NCBI GenBank assembly: GCA_037349105.1
Contig: JAYJMM010000075.1
Location: forward strand, 372,001-436,000
Direction of reading: 5' to 3'
Source: Limnomonas spitsbergensis
Taxonomy: Eukaryota > Chlorophyta > Chlorophyceae > Chlamydomonadales
DNA length: 64,000 bases
The position numbers and the translations under genes are program-made. Shown one piece after another: positions 1-10,564 of the stretch. Position 1 is the first letter of the stretch, and each line of letters starts with the position of its first letter. Under the pieces are notes generated by a model, which was not told the DNA's origin, ran no database searches, and saw nothing but the letters and a program-made list of their open reading frames with translations.

Positions 1-161
1 GGGGGCGAGAACAAGCTTTTTGAGATCGAGCAGGGCATCAGAGTGATGGTGTGAAAATATTTCGAATGTGATCCACTGTCTGATGGTCTGTTTGGCCTGT
101 TCAAAGAAGGACTGCACGTGGAATTCATGTGGTGAATGCATGGCCTCTTACCGCCTTGCAG

Positions 162-287
162 GGTGACAAAGCAGCTGAGATGACAGCCATGGCCCAGCAG
201 CGCCTGGATAACATTGCAGACTTCACTGCGCTGGGGTCTGGTCTCCTGTCATCTGGGCTCTTCAAGACGGCTGTGCCCAAGAAGTGA
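162..287 (+). CDS. Terminal exon of gene Q, copy A
   Basis: This is the last exon of the Ala/Gly/Gln-rich gene Q, whose earlier exons lie upstream of the window. It follows a good acceptor (CCGCCTTGCAG ending at 161), opens in phase 0 and encodes 41 residues beginning GDKAAEMTAMAQQRLDNIAD and ending in TAVPKK before TGA. The same exon, with the same length, splice site and stop, occurs at 12624-12749, 46567-46692 and 57043-57168. The few differences (for example LL/LP and F/V) leave the frame open. The product looks soluble, with an amphipathic helix. Its function is not recognised. Confidence 0.6.
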   Translation, partial: GDKAAEMTAMAQQRLDNIADFTALGSGLLSSGLFKTAVPKK

Positions 288-1252
288 TTAACCTGCTGTG
301 ATTGCAATGTCATTTGTGCAGCTTTGGTCACTTACCCGGAGACCTCCTAGTGCACCATGGACTGACTGGCTTAACAGTGATTAGTAGCCCCCAGCCTTGC
401 TCACACCGGATGAAATAAGAATCACAACGACATCATCCAGACCTCAAGGTACACAAATATGCAGCATCAATCAATGGTTTTGCTTATTTTGGTTGAGTGG
501 ACTCCGCCAGTGTACAGTGATGGGGCCATGCATGCGTGCACTGGCTGGCTGTAGCACAAACTTGCGGGCTTTTTGTGCATGCGGGAAGAAACCCCTACTA
601 AAGCACTGTAACCATCCCCGCTCCATCTCTCCCGTCCAATATCTAGGAGCTCTCAGTGCGGCATGCTTTCAAGTTTTGACTCGTGTTCGAGGTTCCTTCG
701 CCAAGGATGTCTGTGACTACTGCGTTCCGACCATTGCGCTCTCGTTTCCCTGCCGTTCTTGCAATCTTGTGTCCCACTTAGCAGCCCGTGCGCTCATTGG
801 GGGTCGCACCCCCCTGGATTTCTTGCACATCTTCCATGGCATGCAAATTATCGCATATGTGTATGACGTGGCGGAGTACGTGGGCGGGTGGCGGTGTCGG
901 GTGCATTGGCGTGAGTGACGCGATGGCGTACGGTTGACAGGCCATGACGGGTCATGTGGAATCATATGAGCGAGCGCCGTCCATGCGGACATGGCTGTAC
1001 ACCACAACGACAAACAGGGCGCGTAGCAGAAAATGCGAGCGGGCGCTTTACATGCGGGAACTTGCATGTGGTACGGCAGCATGGCTTGCCTGATATATCA
1101 GGGCGATTTGAAAACATCATTTCATTGCATTATACCCTCAATATCATTCCCCTCTGTTTTCTTCCTTTCCTTCTCTCCAGTAAGCATTCACGTTTATATT
1201 AACACTGATACCGGTAATGGGCCTTCGACTTTTTGTTGCACGATGCTTCGGC
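288..1252. other. Stretch without a recognised gene
   Basis: This lies between the stop of gene Q and the first exon of gene R. Several short frames are open on both strands, but none has flanking splice sites or a paralogous copy, since the stretch is deleted from copies B, C and D. It should contain the promoter of R. No clear TATA element was found. Confidence 0.4.
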
Positions 1253-2666
1253 ATGGCCGACAGCGCTGTCCGCGACGAGGATTGGGAAGCAGCAACAGAA
1301 GCCCCTCAGGTAAAAATATTAACAGCAAAACATGCATAATATGCCTGCTGCAATGCTGCATCATGCAGGCTACAGATAGAGGCGACGGCCATGTGTTCTC
1401 ACTTCTCAGCGCCCACCTAAACAATGGCATTACTCTGTTTGCAATCTGCATGTCATGCAGGCAAAGTACATTGCCCCAGATGTTGAAGATGAGAAGATAA
1501 ACTGTCGGTCCTCGTCATCCTCGTGGGAAAATAATGTGGAACACAGTCTGGGACTCCGCGACGATGCGGCCCATTTTTCGCCCTTTGCAGCTCAGGTATG
1601 TACATACGGTTCATTCTCGACCCCTGCCTGGCCTGTTATGTTGAACATGCTGATGAAGATAACCCTCACCTATCCAGCTCACTCCGTCCGTTGTTATCTG
1701 TGAGCCTCTTGCTGTGCAAAACTAATAACTTTCCATTCCCCTTCTCCCCCCTCCACTTACTAGGCCCTTGCTGCAATGGACCAAGACCGTCAAGAGGCCA
1801 TCGAGTACAGCTGTCAGCTGCTGACATAGTTGAACGAGATGAAGGCGCAGCACATGGCTGATGCTACAAGGGCTCAGACATTGCCCTCGCAGGTCCAAAT
1901 CCTCCTTCAGGAGGAGCTGCACTCAGGTGAGGGTTTGTGGGGTGGGGGTAGGGGGTGATACCGGTAATTGAAATCAAGCAGCATATCCTCTGCTGCAGCG
2001 CACATGTTAGTGTGGACGGATCACCTTCAACAGGCTGCTATCTAGGCACTCAGCACCAGGGGGTCAGGAATCAGGCAATGGGGACCAAACCTGAACCGGC
2101 CTTGGGGCCATGGCACCCGCAGGAGCGAGGGTCTGATGCACTAGGCCCCCCTGCCCTTGGTCGTTGGCTGTGACTAATGTATCTGAATGGTACATTTTTC
2201 TGAAGCGATTGGTATGGATGTTATGAAGGCAGCTCACCCATCTCATATCTTGCTGCTCTTGTAGGTGAAAACAGATGTCTTGGATTTCCTCCAAGTGGAG
2301 CGTCAGGTGGACATGGCTGACTCAGCCTGAAGGATTCAGCGTCTGGAAGACGACCTCGCCTGCATGCAGACAAGCCTGAACGACGCACACGCTTGCATTG
2401 TTGTGCAGTGCGAAAGCATGCTTGTAATGCAAAATCAGGTGGTTGGCATGCAGCTCAGCCTTAGCAGTGCAGAAACTGCAAGTGCTGCAAGCATTGTTCT
2501 GGCGGCGGAGAATAACATGCATCTCCAGGATGCTGTGTCTCTGTTGCATGCAGTGCTGCTGGCTCTGGGTCTGCCACTTGGGGTGCAGTTGCATATGTCC
2601 TCAGGCCTGGTGCTGGCCCCCACATGCCAGGATGACCCGTGGTGTCAGATCTGGTGCCCCCAGTGA
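1253..2666 (+). pseudogene. Coiled-coil protein gene R, decayed copy
   Basis: Four exons can be read. Exon 1 is 1253-1309: ATG, MADSAVRDEDWEAATEAPQ, donor GTAAAA. Exon 2 is 1461-1595: 45 codons, acceptor ATGCAG, donor GTATGT. Exon 3 is 1764-1926: acceptor TTACTAG, donor GTGAGG. Exon 4 runs from 2265 to about 2666: acceptor CTTGTAG. Exons 1 and 2 are phase 0 throughout. Exon 3 has an in-frame TAG (1827-1829) and a 4-bp excess next to its donor; copy D keeps CTGCAG before the donor, which restores phase 0. Exon 4 has an in-frame TGA (2328-2330). The exon 3-4 products are rich in Gln, Leu, Glu and Ala with heptad-like spacing (RIQRLEDDLACMQTSLNDA), suggesting a coiled coil. Both stops are one C-to-T change from CAG or CGA. 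The family is unknown; the copy is probably non-functional. Confidence 0.55.
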
Positions 2667-4027
2667 GGGCTGCACTGTCTGCTGCCAGCTCCTGGGGCAG
2701 TCAGCTGATGCAGCTGACTGCTCGCCACAACTCAGGAGACATGGTGAGCTAGCGTTCCATGAGGTGGCTCACTACCGGCTTGCATAACCACAAATGGTAC
2801 TCCTTGCCCATTATTTATCAGGCATTGCCTCTGATTCAGAACAATTGTCGTTAATGTTTGATCACCAGTCGCGTCTTGCATGTGGAATTGGAATAATGAG
2901 GCCATCCTCTTGTTGTTGCTGATTATTTTGCTGCGTTGTCCTGGTGAATGGCGGATTGGAACATGGGATGTACCAGTATGTACCAGCAATACATTTAATT
3001 ACCGGTAGTATTATTATAACCTACCCGTATCTTATGATCCTTGTTGATAAATACGAGTTTCCATTCGTCCAAAACAAGTTATTATGAGAGGTTCCTATAT
3101 TTCAAGTACATTGAGTGCTTACCCATTTGTTCCTGGATATCCGTAAATGTATTTTGTAGTCCTGCCATATTTTGTGGCCAAAACAGCTTCAAAATATTAG
3201 CCACTACTGAACAGAGCACTGGTACAATAGTACAATGGTCTTGCTGCCTGCTATAGGGACTAATATGCAAGGGGCTTTGAGAGAGGAGCTCGGTACTTTA
3301 CCCCGAGGGACGTTTTCCCAGCTGATCTACCCTGAAACAGTGATCGGTCGTTTCTGTTGCTTAGTTGTTCAGTGAGGTACATGTTGTAAAAATGTTTGCT
3401 TGTTACCTGACCGACGCCTGCATTTCTAAACAAAGACTACTTGACTGACGTCCGGTATTTTATAAATTATTTGTTGGCATAATCCTCTGTAATGCAACTT
3501 GGATTACCAAAGGGGTAATGCTTCAGTCGTTACCTCAGAGTAAGAAACACAAAAACGGTTTGCTTGGTACATCCTAGCTGCTGATGGCTGATGCAATACA
3601 ACGTGACAGCTGCAAGGGCTGTCTGTAGCCACAGAAGTGCCCAGTCTTTTGAATAATTACATCAACACTAGGGCGAGAGGCTTCAGTGGAGTTAGATGCA
3701 TGCCCTGATAACCAATTCTTAGGAAGCTTCAGGTCAGCAAAAGTGTTACCAAAACCAACCACAGGGAGCATACTAATAGTCCCTTGATTATCAGGTATGA
3801 CTGTCGGGCTGTGCGCACATGAGGCACCTCTCCACCTTCCTAGTGCAGGTTAGTGACGATACACCTCTGGGCCCTGCTCAAAAATGACGCTCGGCCATAT
3901 CGGCAAACAAAAGGTCTGCCAGGAAGCTCAAGAGAGAAGGCACGAGAGAAAAGAAAGGATAGAGGCTCCACCATTCTAACAAAAACGGACAAGAAGACCG
4001 AATCCCCAGCACTCAAGAGACTAGCCC
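2667..4027. other. Non-coding part of copy A
   Basis: From about 3055 onward this matches 12860-13800 of copy B and its counterparts in C and D. The part 2667-3055 is unique to copy A. A decayed version of ORF S lies near 3890-4036: its start codon is ATA instead of ATG, and the frame is cut by a deletion that joins it to the T region. No intact gene was seen. Confidence 0.5.
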
Positions 4028-4421
4028 TCAACAAGGTCCGAATCCAGGCATGGTAGGCGGCCGCATACCTGTGTTTGGTGGCGGGGTCCCTGGGGTCCCC
4101 CGGCCGATCACCTCAAACTGCGCCCGCTCGTGGGCTGCGTCCACTAGTGCTAGTAACACCTCTGTGACGGGTAGGGGCTGAAGGTCATCCGCTGTCTGAC
4201 ACAGTTTGGGGACAGCTTCTCCCCTCTCCAGCTCCTCCAAGGCACCTAGCAGTTCACTGCCTCAGTGGCGCCCTCCGGTGCTCTGTCTGAGTGCTAGCTG
4301 CATGACGGTCGCCATGGCTGCCGCCATGAAAGGGTTGTCCCGCCACCGCTGCAAGTATTGGGGTGCAGGCGGTTGCCCTGCCGCCTTGTCCCTCCCAGCG
4401 CCACTGAGCGTACTACCCAAT
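4028..4421 (-). pseudogene. Minus-strand pseudogene T, copy A
   Basis: A coding-like exon starts after an acceptor (GTAGCTGAAG) at 4421. It reads through residues such as APQYLQRWRDNPF, then an Ala/Met helix, then an in-frame TGA, and continues in the same frame with GSELLGALEELERGEAVPKL and a Leu/Ala-rich helix. Copy A has 10 extra bases (AGCAGTTCAC) relative to B and C, and only copy A keeps both halves in one frame. The TGA is one C-to-T change from CGA. The end of the frame is scrambled by the local deletion. Function not recognised. Confidence 0.4.
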
Positions 4422-4845
4422 CTTCAGCTACAATTCAGCTATATCATGGCCTACGTGGGGGCCTAGTCCAGCAAGCCCTGCAGCCTGGGCCACTGGCCGT
4501 AAATACGTTCAAGGGTTGGTCTCCAATGCCTGTTGGCCCAAGGGTGGCCTGCTGAAGGTCGTTTTGTGCACACTGAAATAAACACTGGTAGGTGTGCACT
4601 TTTACGAGATTCGTAAGTGAGTTACAGCAGAGGCCACAAGGTACAAGAGTGGAGTCCAGAAGCACTGAGTGAGCTAACTTGAGCGTGCTTCAGCTACAAT
4701 TCAGCTACAGCATGCCCTGTGGCTTAGGGGCCTGGTGCAGCAGGCCCTCAGACCTTCAGGCCGCCTCTGTCTCAAACTGAAGTAAACGCTGGTCATCAGC
4801 ACTCACTGCAGCTGTGCATTTGTTTCTGGAGTCCAGAAAAGTTTA

Positions 4846-4960
4846 CATTTGCATACTTGGTGCATGGGACTTTTGCCCGCAAACTGGCTTGAGCACCTGC
4901 AATACCGGTACCCAAGACAATAAACAAGAAAGATATAGGTGTCCCTTGGGCTTGTCCTGT
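4846..4960. repeat. Dispersed ~100-bp repeat, copy A
   Basis: This contains CATGGGACTTTTGCCCGCAA followed by a TACCGGTACC core and an A-rich tail. It is related to the pair of direct repeats in the P-Q intergenic region and identical in layout to 15005-15110 and 48949-49060. Confidence 0.5.
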
Positions 4961-6107
4961 CTACTACCTCACACCATGCTGTGGCGTAGGGATGCACCCC
5001 ATTGTCCAGTAGATCAGCCCCAGGCCAAGAACCTGGCGTGGGCTGCATCCCGTCCATTATATTGCATCTGCCATTGCTAGGCATTCAATAATAGGATGCA
5101 AGCATTTGAGGGCTTATTAACTGCAAGGTCAGTCTCAGGCAATAGGCAAATGTCTCTTCAGGCAGTAGTGAAGGCATCATGAAGTTCACACTTTATTTGG
5201 GTACAAATCAGCCACATTTTCGCTACATCACTGCCTGCACCATGAGGGCCTGCAGAAGCAAGTCTTACGGCTGTAGGCCAATAATTGTTTGATCCCCGTC
5301 GGCGCAGTGGTGGCCACCTAGCAGCCTGTCTATGATGGCGCAAAGATGGCTTGGCACACTCCAAAATAAACACCGACTGGGTGACACAATGGGTAAGGGA
5401 ATTACACCAGCTATATATGGGACAGTGTCTACTTCTCTGCTCAACCTGTAACATACAGGGAATGAGCTGTTGCATGCAGGAGGGTCCGAGATTTATACGG
5501 ACATTAGATCTCAGATCCGGCATACCTCAACAAGGCATGTGGGGTAACTCGCAAGGAGAATCGACGGCATACCTGGATGATTATATCTACATTCTGTATC
5601 CTTAAGTACCCTGTGGCAGGAGTCACATCTGCTGCCTTCTCTGCCCTGTGACCAGTACAGAGTGTGGGGGAGAGAAAGGGGAGGGGATGGTTTGACAGTG
5701 CTGATCACACAAGTGGGGGAGGGCCGGGGAGCATTACTGGCCGTGCTTTTTGCACCCGAGGTATCAAGCAGGGTCGTCCTATGTTATTGACCTGCCACCA
5801 GAAGTACCGTTAAGTAAACATTACAAGTGATTAACCTAAAAACAAAAACCGGTACCCACACATGCCTCACCAAAGCCCTGTCCTTGCTACACTCTGTAGG
5901 TACATTCATACTTGTATAACAGCAGTATAGCACTAGCATAATACCGGTGCATTTCATTTTTATATGAAGTATACTGAATCATAGTACTTGCAGGTCCTGT
6001 ATTGTAATATTATATTGAGCGGTGTTGAACCATCGACTTCCAAGAGGGACTGAACCTTATTTGATGCGCCAGGTGTGCCAGCTCAACATCAAAGGCACAT
6101 CAAAAAA

Positions 6108-6640
6108 ACAATCAAGCATTTGGAATCGCTCCATGTACATTGCCCCTTGGGGTTCAGGCATAAATAACCCTAGAGCCATCCCACACTATTCAGCGGGAGA
6201 GCTAGGTACAAAACAATCAAGCATTTGGAATCGCTCCATGTACATTGCCCCTTGGGGTTCAGGCATAAATAACCCTAGAGCCATCCCACACTATTCAGCG
6301 GGAGAGCTAGGTACAAAACAATCAAGCATTTGGAATCGCTCCATGTACATTGCCCCTTGGGGTTCAGGCATAAATAACCCTAGAGCCATCCCACACTATT
6401 CAGCGGGAGAGCTAGGTACAAAACAAACAAGCATTTGGAATCACTTCATACAACAGGAGCCATCCCACACTATTCAGTGGGAGAGCTATGTACAAAACAA
6501 ACAAGCATTTGGCATCACTTCATACTACACGAGCCATCCCACAATATCCATCGGGAGAGCTATATACAAAACAAACAAGCATTTGGCATCACTTCATAAT
6601 GCAGGAGCCATACCACACTATTCAGCGGAAGAGGTATGCA
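6108..6640. repeat. Compound minisatellite, 3 x 105 bp plus 3 x 74 bp
   Basis: Three near-identical 105-bp units start at 6111, 6216 and 6321. Three shorter 74-bp derivatives, which lack the central GCTCCATGTACATTGCCCC block, start near 6427, 6501 and 6575. Because 105 is a multiple of three, a plus-strand frame stays open through it; this is treated as a by-product. The left end overlaps the last exon of gene P on the other strand. Confidence 0.85.
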
Positions 6641-9600
6641 TGTAACTGGTGGTCCCGACCCGTCCCTGTCAGAACATGATACAAACATGGGTATAGCAGC
6701 CATCTGCAGCCTATAGCGGGTCAGCAGGCCTGCTGCAGCTGTTGCAGCGGCAGTGGCGTGGTGCTGACGAGCTTGTGTATCAGACATCTCAGACAAGAAT
6801 CTCAAGGATGAGCTCTTCTGCCTGCTGCCTCTGCTCCTGATTTCCTGCTCAGCCCCAGCCTCAGCAAGAGTGCCCGGTAGCCCCAGGCTCTCCCTGCTGG
6901 CTGCTTGCACTGCATCCTTTTCATCAGCACATGCATGCTGATACGGCATCCCGCATACGCCCCCCACGCATTGAGATCATATTTTCTAGGCTCTCCCTCA
7001 CAGCCTGGTTGGGTGAGGGGCCAAAGCCGCTGAGGTTGGGACCCCTGCTGTCCGGCTTCTTAACGACCAGATTTTCAGCGACCAGCTGTTCTTGGACTAG
7101 CTGATCAATGACGGTGGCAGTGGCCTCAGCCAACGCCTGGGCGTAGGTAAACCCAGGTGCCACAAGCACCTCGTCACCCCTGCGGCTGTGGTGAGCAGGC
7201 ATGGCGGCCGGCACATTAAGATGCGACTGCAACCACCAGAGCTTGTACTTGGCTGGAGGCAGCCGCTCAACTTGATTTGGGGTGCTGCTGTCCTGCAGCT
7301 TAGGGGCCTTGGGGGGCCTGCCCTGGCCCTTGTTCTTGGCCGCTGCAGGCACCTCCTCAGTCTCCCTGCTCCTCTTCTTGTCTGTGCTCCTTGTGGGAAT
7401 GCTGAGAGAGGGCTTGCAGATAGGTATGTTGCTGCCGCCTGCTACTGCTGCAGCCTGCTGCAACCTCTCACAGGAGCTGTCGACCTGCGTGAAGGGAGAT
7501 CAGGAGACAGACGTTAGGCAGCCAGCTGTGAGGAGGCCGGTCAGCTAGTCGCTCAAGTGCCGTAATGAAATCGATCAGCACGTGCAAGAGACCCATCTCA
7601 ATAATACTCCTATAAGGAGCAGATGCGACATTCAGTATCTATACTGATGACTCAGGGCGGACTGTTGAATTCATGTTTGCAAGCATGTGGCCAAGCCATT
7701 ATGTCTCTGGCAATATCGTCGTCCGGCAAGCCGCAGTAATGGCAGGACCAAGGTAAGCATGAGCACTCAGTCCCATGCAGCAGTCCTATGTCCCATGCGA
7801 GGAGGGCTCACCGGTCCTGTCATACCAGCGCTATGATAGTCCGGGAGGGATGAGACTCCCCTGAAGAGCGCATCCAAGGGAATGCCATGGGAAGACAGGC
7901 CTGTGTCTGTGGGAGGGGAGAGCGGGACAGGGCTGTTGAGGAAGGAGACACTGCCGGCCTGCGTACGTGCCTACTTATCTTTGCAAGCCTACCTTTCTGT
8001 AGGTGAGCCCCTATAACTTGGGGATGCCCTACCTTTCATTATAGCAGGGCCACATCAGGAATGTATTCTTGTGCAACTGGGGGTAAGTGTTGCATGGCTT
8101 GCCTGCCTATGGGGCCTGCCTCTTTAAAGGATGACGTGTGAATGTATCTGCCTCTTGGAGCTTGAAACTTAGCTGCCGGGCCACGCTTTCATTCCCTCAA
8201 AGCCTGTCTTAATACCATCACCCCAACAGCTGCGGAACGAGGCCACAGGCACACATCCCCTCAACAGCGGGGGCACGACAACCCATGCAATGTAAAAAGA
8301 GGAGCATGGCAGCTTTGTCGGCGTGCTTGCATGCATGCATGCATCGTCTGAGAGAGAAGGGGGGAGGCAGCACAGCAGACCCTAGCTTCTTCTCAGGTAC
8401 CTTTAATAAAGGATGAGCTGTCTCCTGGTCAAATCCAGGGGGGTAGGTCTCCGGCGAGGAGAAGTCTCCGGAGGAGCTTGAGCCCCTTCTCTTCAGCGTA
8501 CGGGAGTAGCTGCCATCGGGGCAGAAGCCTGCGACCAAGGAAACAAAGGTGTGGACAGGGCAATGGATGAAGGGCGGCCTGGCTGCCCATGTGCATGTCT
8601 ACCTACCTTGGAGTGCATGCCTGATGCATGCCTTTCTGCGTGTGGTACTTGTTGTGCCCCCTTTCCAGCAGGGTCACAACAACAGTTGCACATCATCTCA
8701 ACAGCGGGGGCAGGGCGACCAGCGGAACACATGGAGAGAGGCACATGAGATACCAGGCAGTATGGAGACAAGCTTTCATGCAGGCATACAGCACCTGCAG
8801 GAGAGGGGAGGAAGAGAGAGAGAGAGAACTAAGACCCACCGTGTCCATAGGGCATAGGCATTGGCATAGGGGGCGGCGCCATCGCCTTTCTGTCGTCCAT
8901 GACCGGGATCCGCCGCTTAGCCGGCCCCGCCTCTATCATCGGCATGGAGCTATCGTATCCAGGTCCAAAGCCGTCATCGCAAGGCACGGGACCAGAGAAG
9001 GGCGGGGAGAAGCCGGGGCCGCCACGGAAGACCTTCTGGGCAAGCAAGGGGTGGCAGACAGGCCGGCAGACATGAGCGCAAGCAAGGCCGATTCATGTTC
9101 ATAGCACTTTTGAATGATGCATCGTGGAAACCAGGAGGGTGGGGTTTAAATCGATATGCTTTCAGCGTAGCTTCCAGTTCAGGTCAGACCAACTGTGATG
9201 TCAGGCAGGCAGGGCTGGGGAGGTAACAACAATCATAGATGACAGTAATGACAGGGGTGTGACAGGATATTGGAATCATTGCTCATCTGCTGACTGACAC
9301 AGGAGGGCAGGCAGGAGCTGAGGGGGGAGCAGGCTAGGGTGCCAATGCAGCAAACCTTCAGTTCCTCACAGGGACCTCTATGGAGCGACGAGCTGTTACC
9401 TGGACGCGTCTAGGGGGGTAGGCATCTGGCAAGTAGTAGTCCTCTCTAGGGGGGCAAGGGATGCCCCACTCAGCTGCACGGAAATAGCTGCCATCGGGGT
9501 CCAGGCCTGCGCCAGGGGAGGGAAGGGGTGGACAGGAAGTTGACGAAGGAGAGCCTGCCTGTCTGCGTCACGGCATGGCTACTTTCGCATGGATGCCTGT

Positions 9601-10564
9601 CCATTGAGATGAATGACGCATGCCCAGGTGGTGGGGTGTCTCATGCAGCAGTTTCTGAAGGAGACTCCACAACCTGGTGGTGCAGCATTGGTGCAGCCCT
9701 TCAACAGCGGCAGATACGCATCACATATCTTAACATGAGGTGTATCGTTAGTTCGCTGCCCACGCAGCACACGGAGAGATGCATGGCAGATCTGTGCTCT
9801 GACAGCACGCTTTCATGCATGCATGCGATGTGTGCGAGAGAAGGGAGAGAGAAAACAGAAGAAAATAGTTAGAGAACACCCACTGTGTACAGCCGTTGGA
9901 TGCTGGGAAGAACTCCTGCAGGGGGGGCCGCCCCCGTCTCCTCTGCCAGGCCCCATGAAGGAGCCAGCGGGGCCGACGAGGGTCGTTGCAAATCCCGCGG
10001 GGCCGATGAGGGCCGGATTGAAGCCGCGGCTGCGGCAAAAAACATCTCCCTGGGCAGGTAAGGGGCAACAAACAGGCGGTCGGAACGCATGCAACGAGGG
10101 CAAGCAGCAGGTAGCTAGGGGACAGATACCGTAAGCAAATAGTCGCTAAATAGGTAGCCTGCAGTAGGGGCTCATCAGCCACGAAGTCTGAAGACGGTGC
10201 ATGCCACCGCTTCACAAAAGCCGAGTACGATATGATGGAGCATTGGGGCTTGTGTGACAGGCTGGACACGCTACGGGCCAGTCATTTTATTTGCGCTCCC
10301 GCTCCCGCTCAATTTGAATCCCTTGTTTGCCAACATATCATCGTTGCGAGATTCGATAATCGTCATACCTCGATTGAATGCTCGTTTTGCTGCACTTCGG
10401 CCCCTCACCTGCTGCTGCATGCCGCTCCTGCTAGGGCGGAGGGCAGGGCGGAGAGGTTGCACGCCATCTCGGGGGAAACAGCCTGCTGACGAGTTATTCG
10501 GCGTCTCGGCGAAGCAGGCGCGAGAGATGCTGTGATGTCTGGGATTGGAAGACATCATGGACAT
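6560..10564 (-). pseudogene. Gene P, copy B (Pro/Gly-rich multi-exon gene, one exon lost)
   Basis: Exons on the minus strand with frame: 1, 10409-10564 (ATG, MSMMSSNPRHHS); 2, 9884-10049; 3, 9400-9506; 4, 8840-9035; 5, 8401-8528; 7, 7812-7906; optional 8, 7652-7765; 9, 6959-7484; 10, 6560-6909. Every listed boundary is AG/GT, and phases run 0, 1, 0, 1, 0 as in copy C. Exon 6 is deleted here by a 290-bp loss. Exon 5 ends in phase 0 and exon 7 opens in phase 1, so direct splicing shifts the frame. Exon 9 has an AT-hook-like GQGRPPKAPK and a helical segment. Exons 3 and 5 share PDGSY, and exons 2 and 4 share VF-x(4)-GF. A nuclear role is only a guess. Family not recognised. Confidence 0.5.

Larger units (their letters stand above)
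1..5064. repeat. Large tandem unit, copy A (partial, most divergent)
   Basis: The right-hand part of the roughly 10.3-kb unit. Base 1 lies inside an intron that matches 12485, 46435 and 56877. The end matches the junction at which copies B, C and D begin (CATCTGCCATTG). This copy keeps about 1.5 kb (300-1870) and about 1.1 kb (1955-3055) that are missing from B, C and D, but it lacks about 410 bp that they have (join near 4036). It is the most diverged copy by eye and carries the longest form of the coiled-coil gene R. Confidence 0.85.

Noticed and set aside
6022..6645. 207-codon frame through the 105-bp minisatellite
   Set aside because: Its openness follows from the 105-bp period being a multiple of three. 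It overlaps the minus-strand gene P exon and has no domain.
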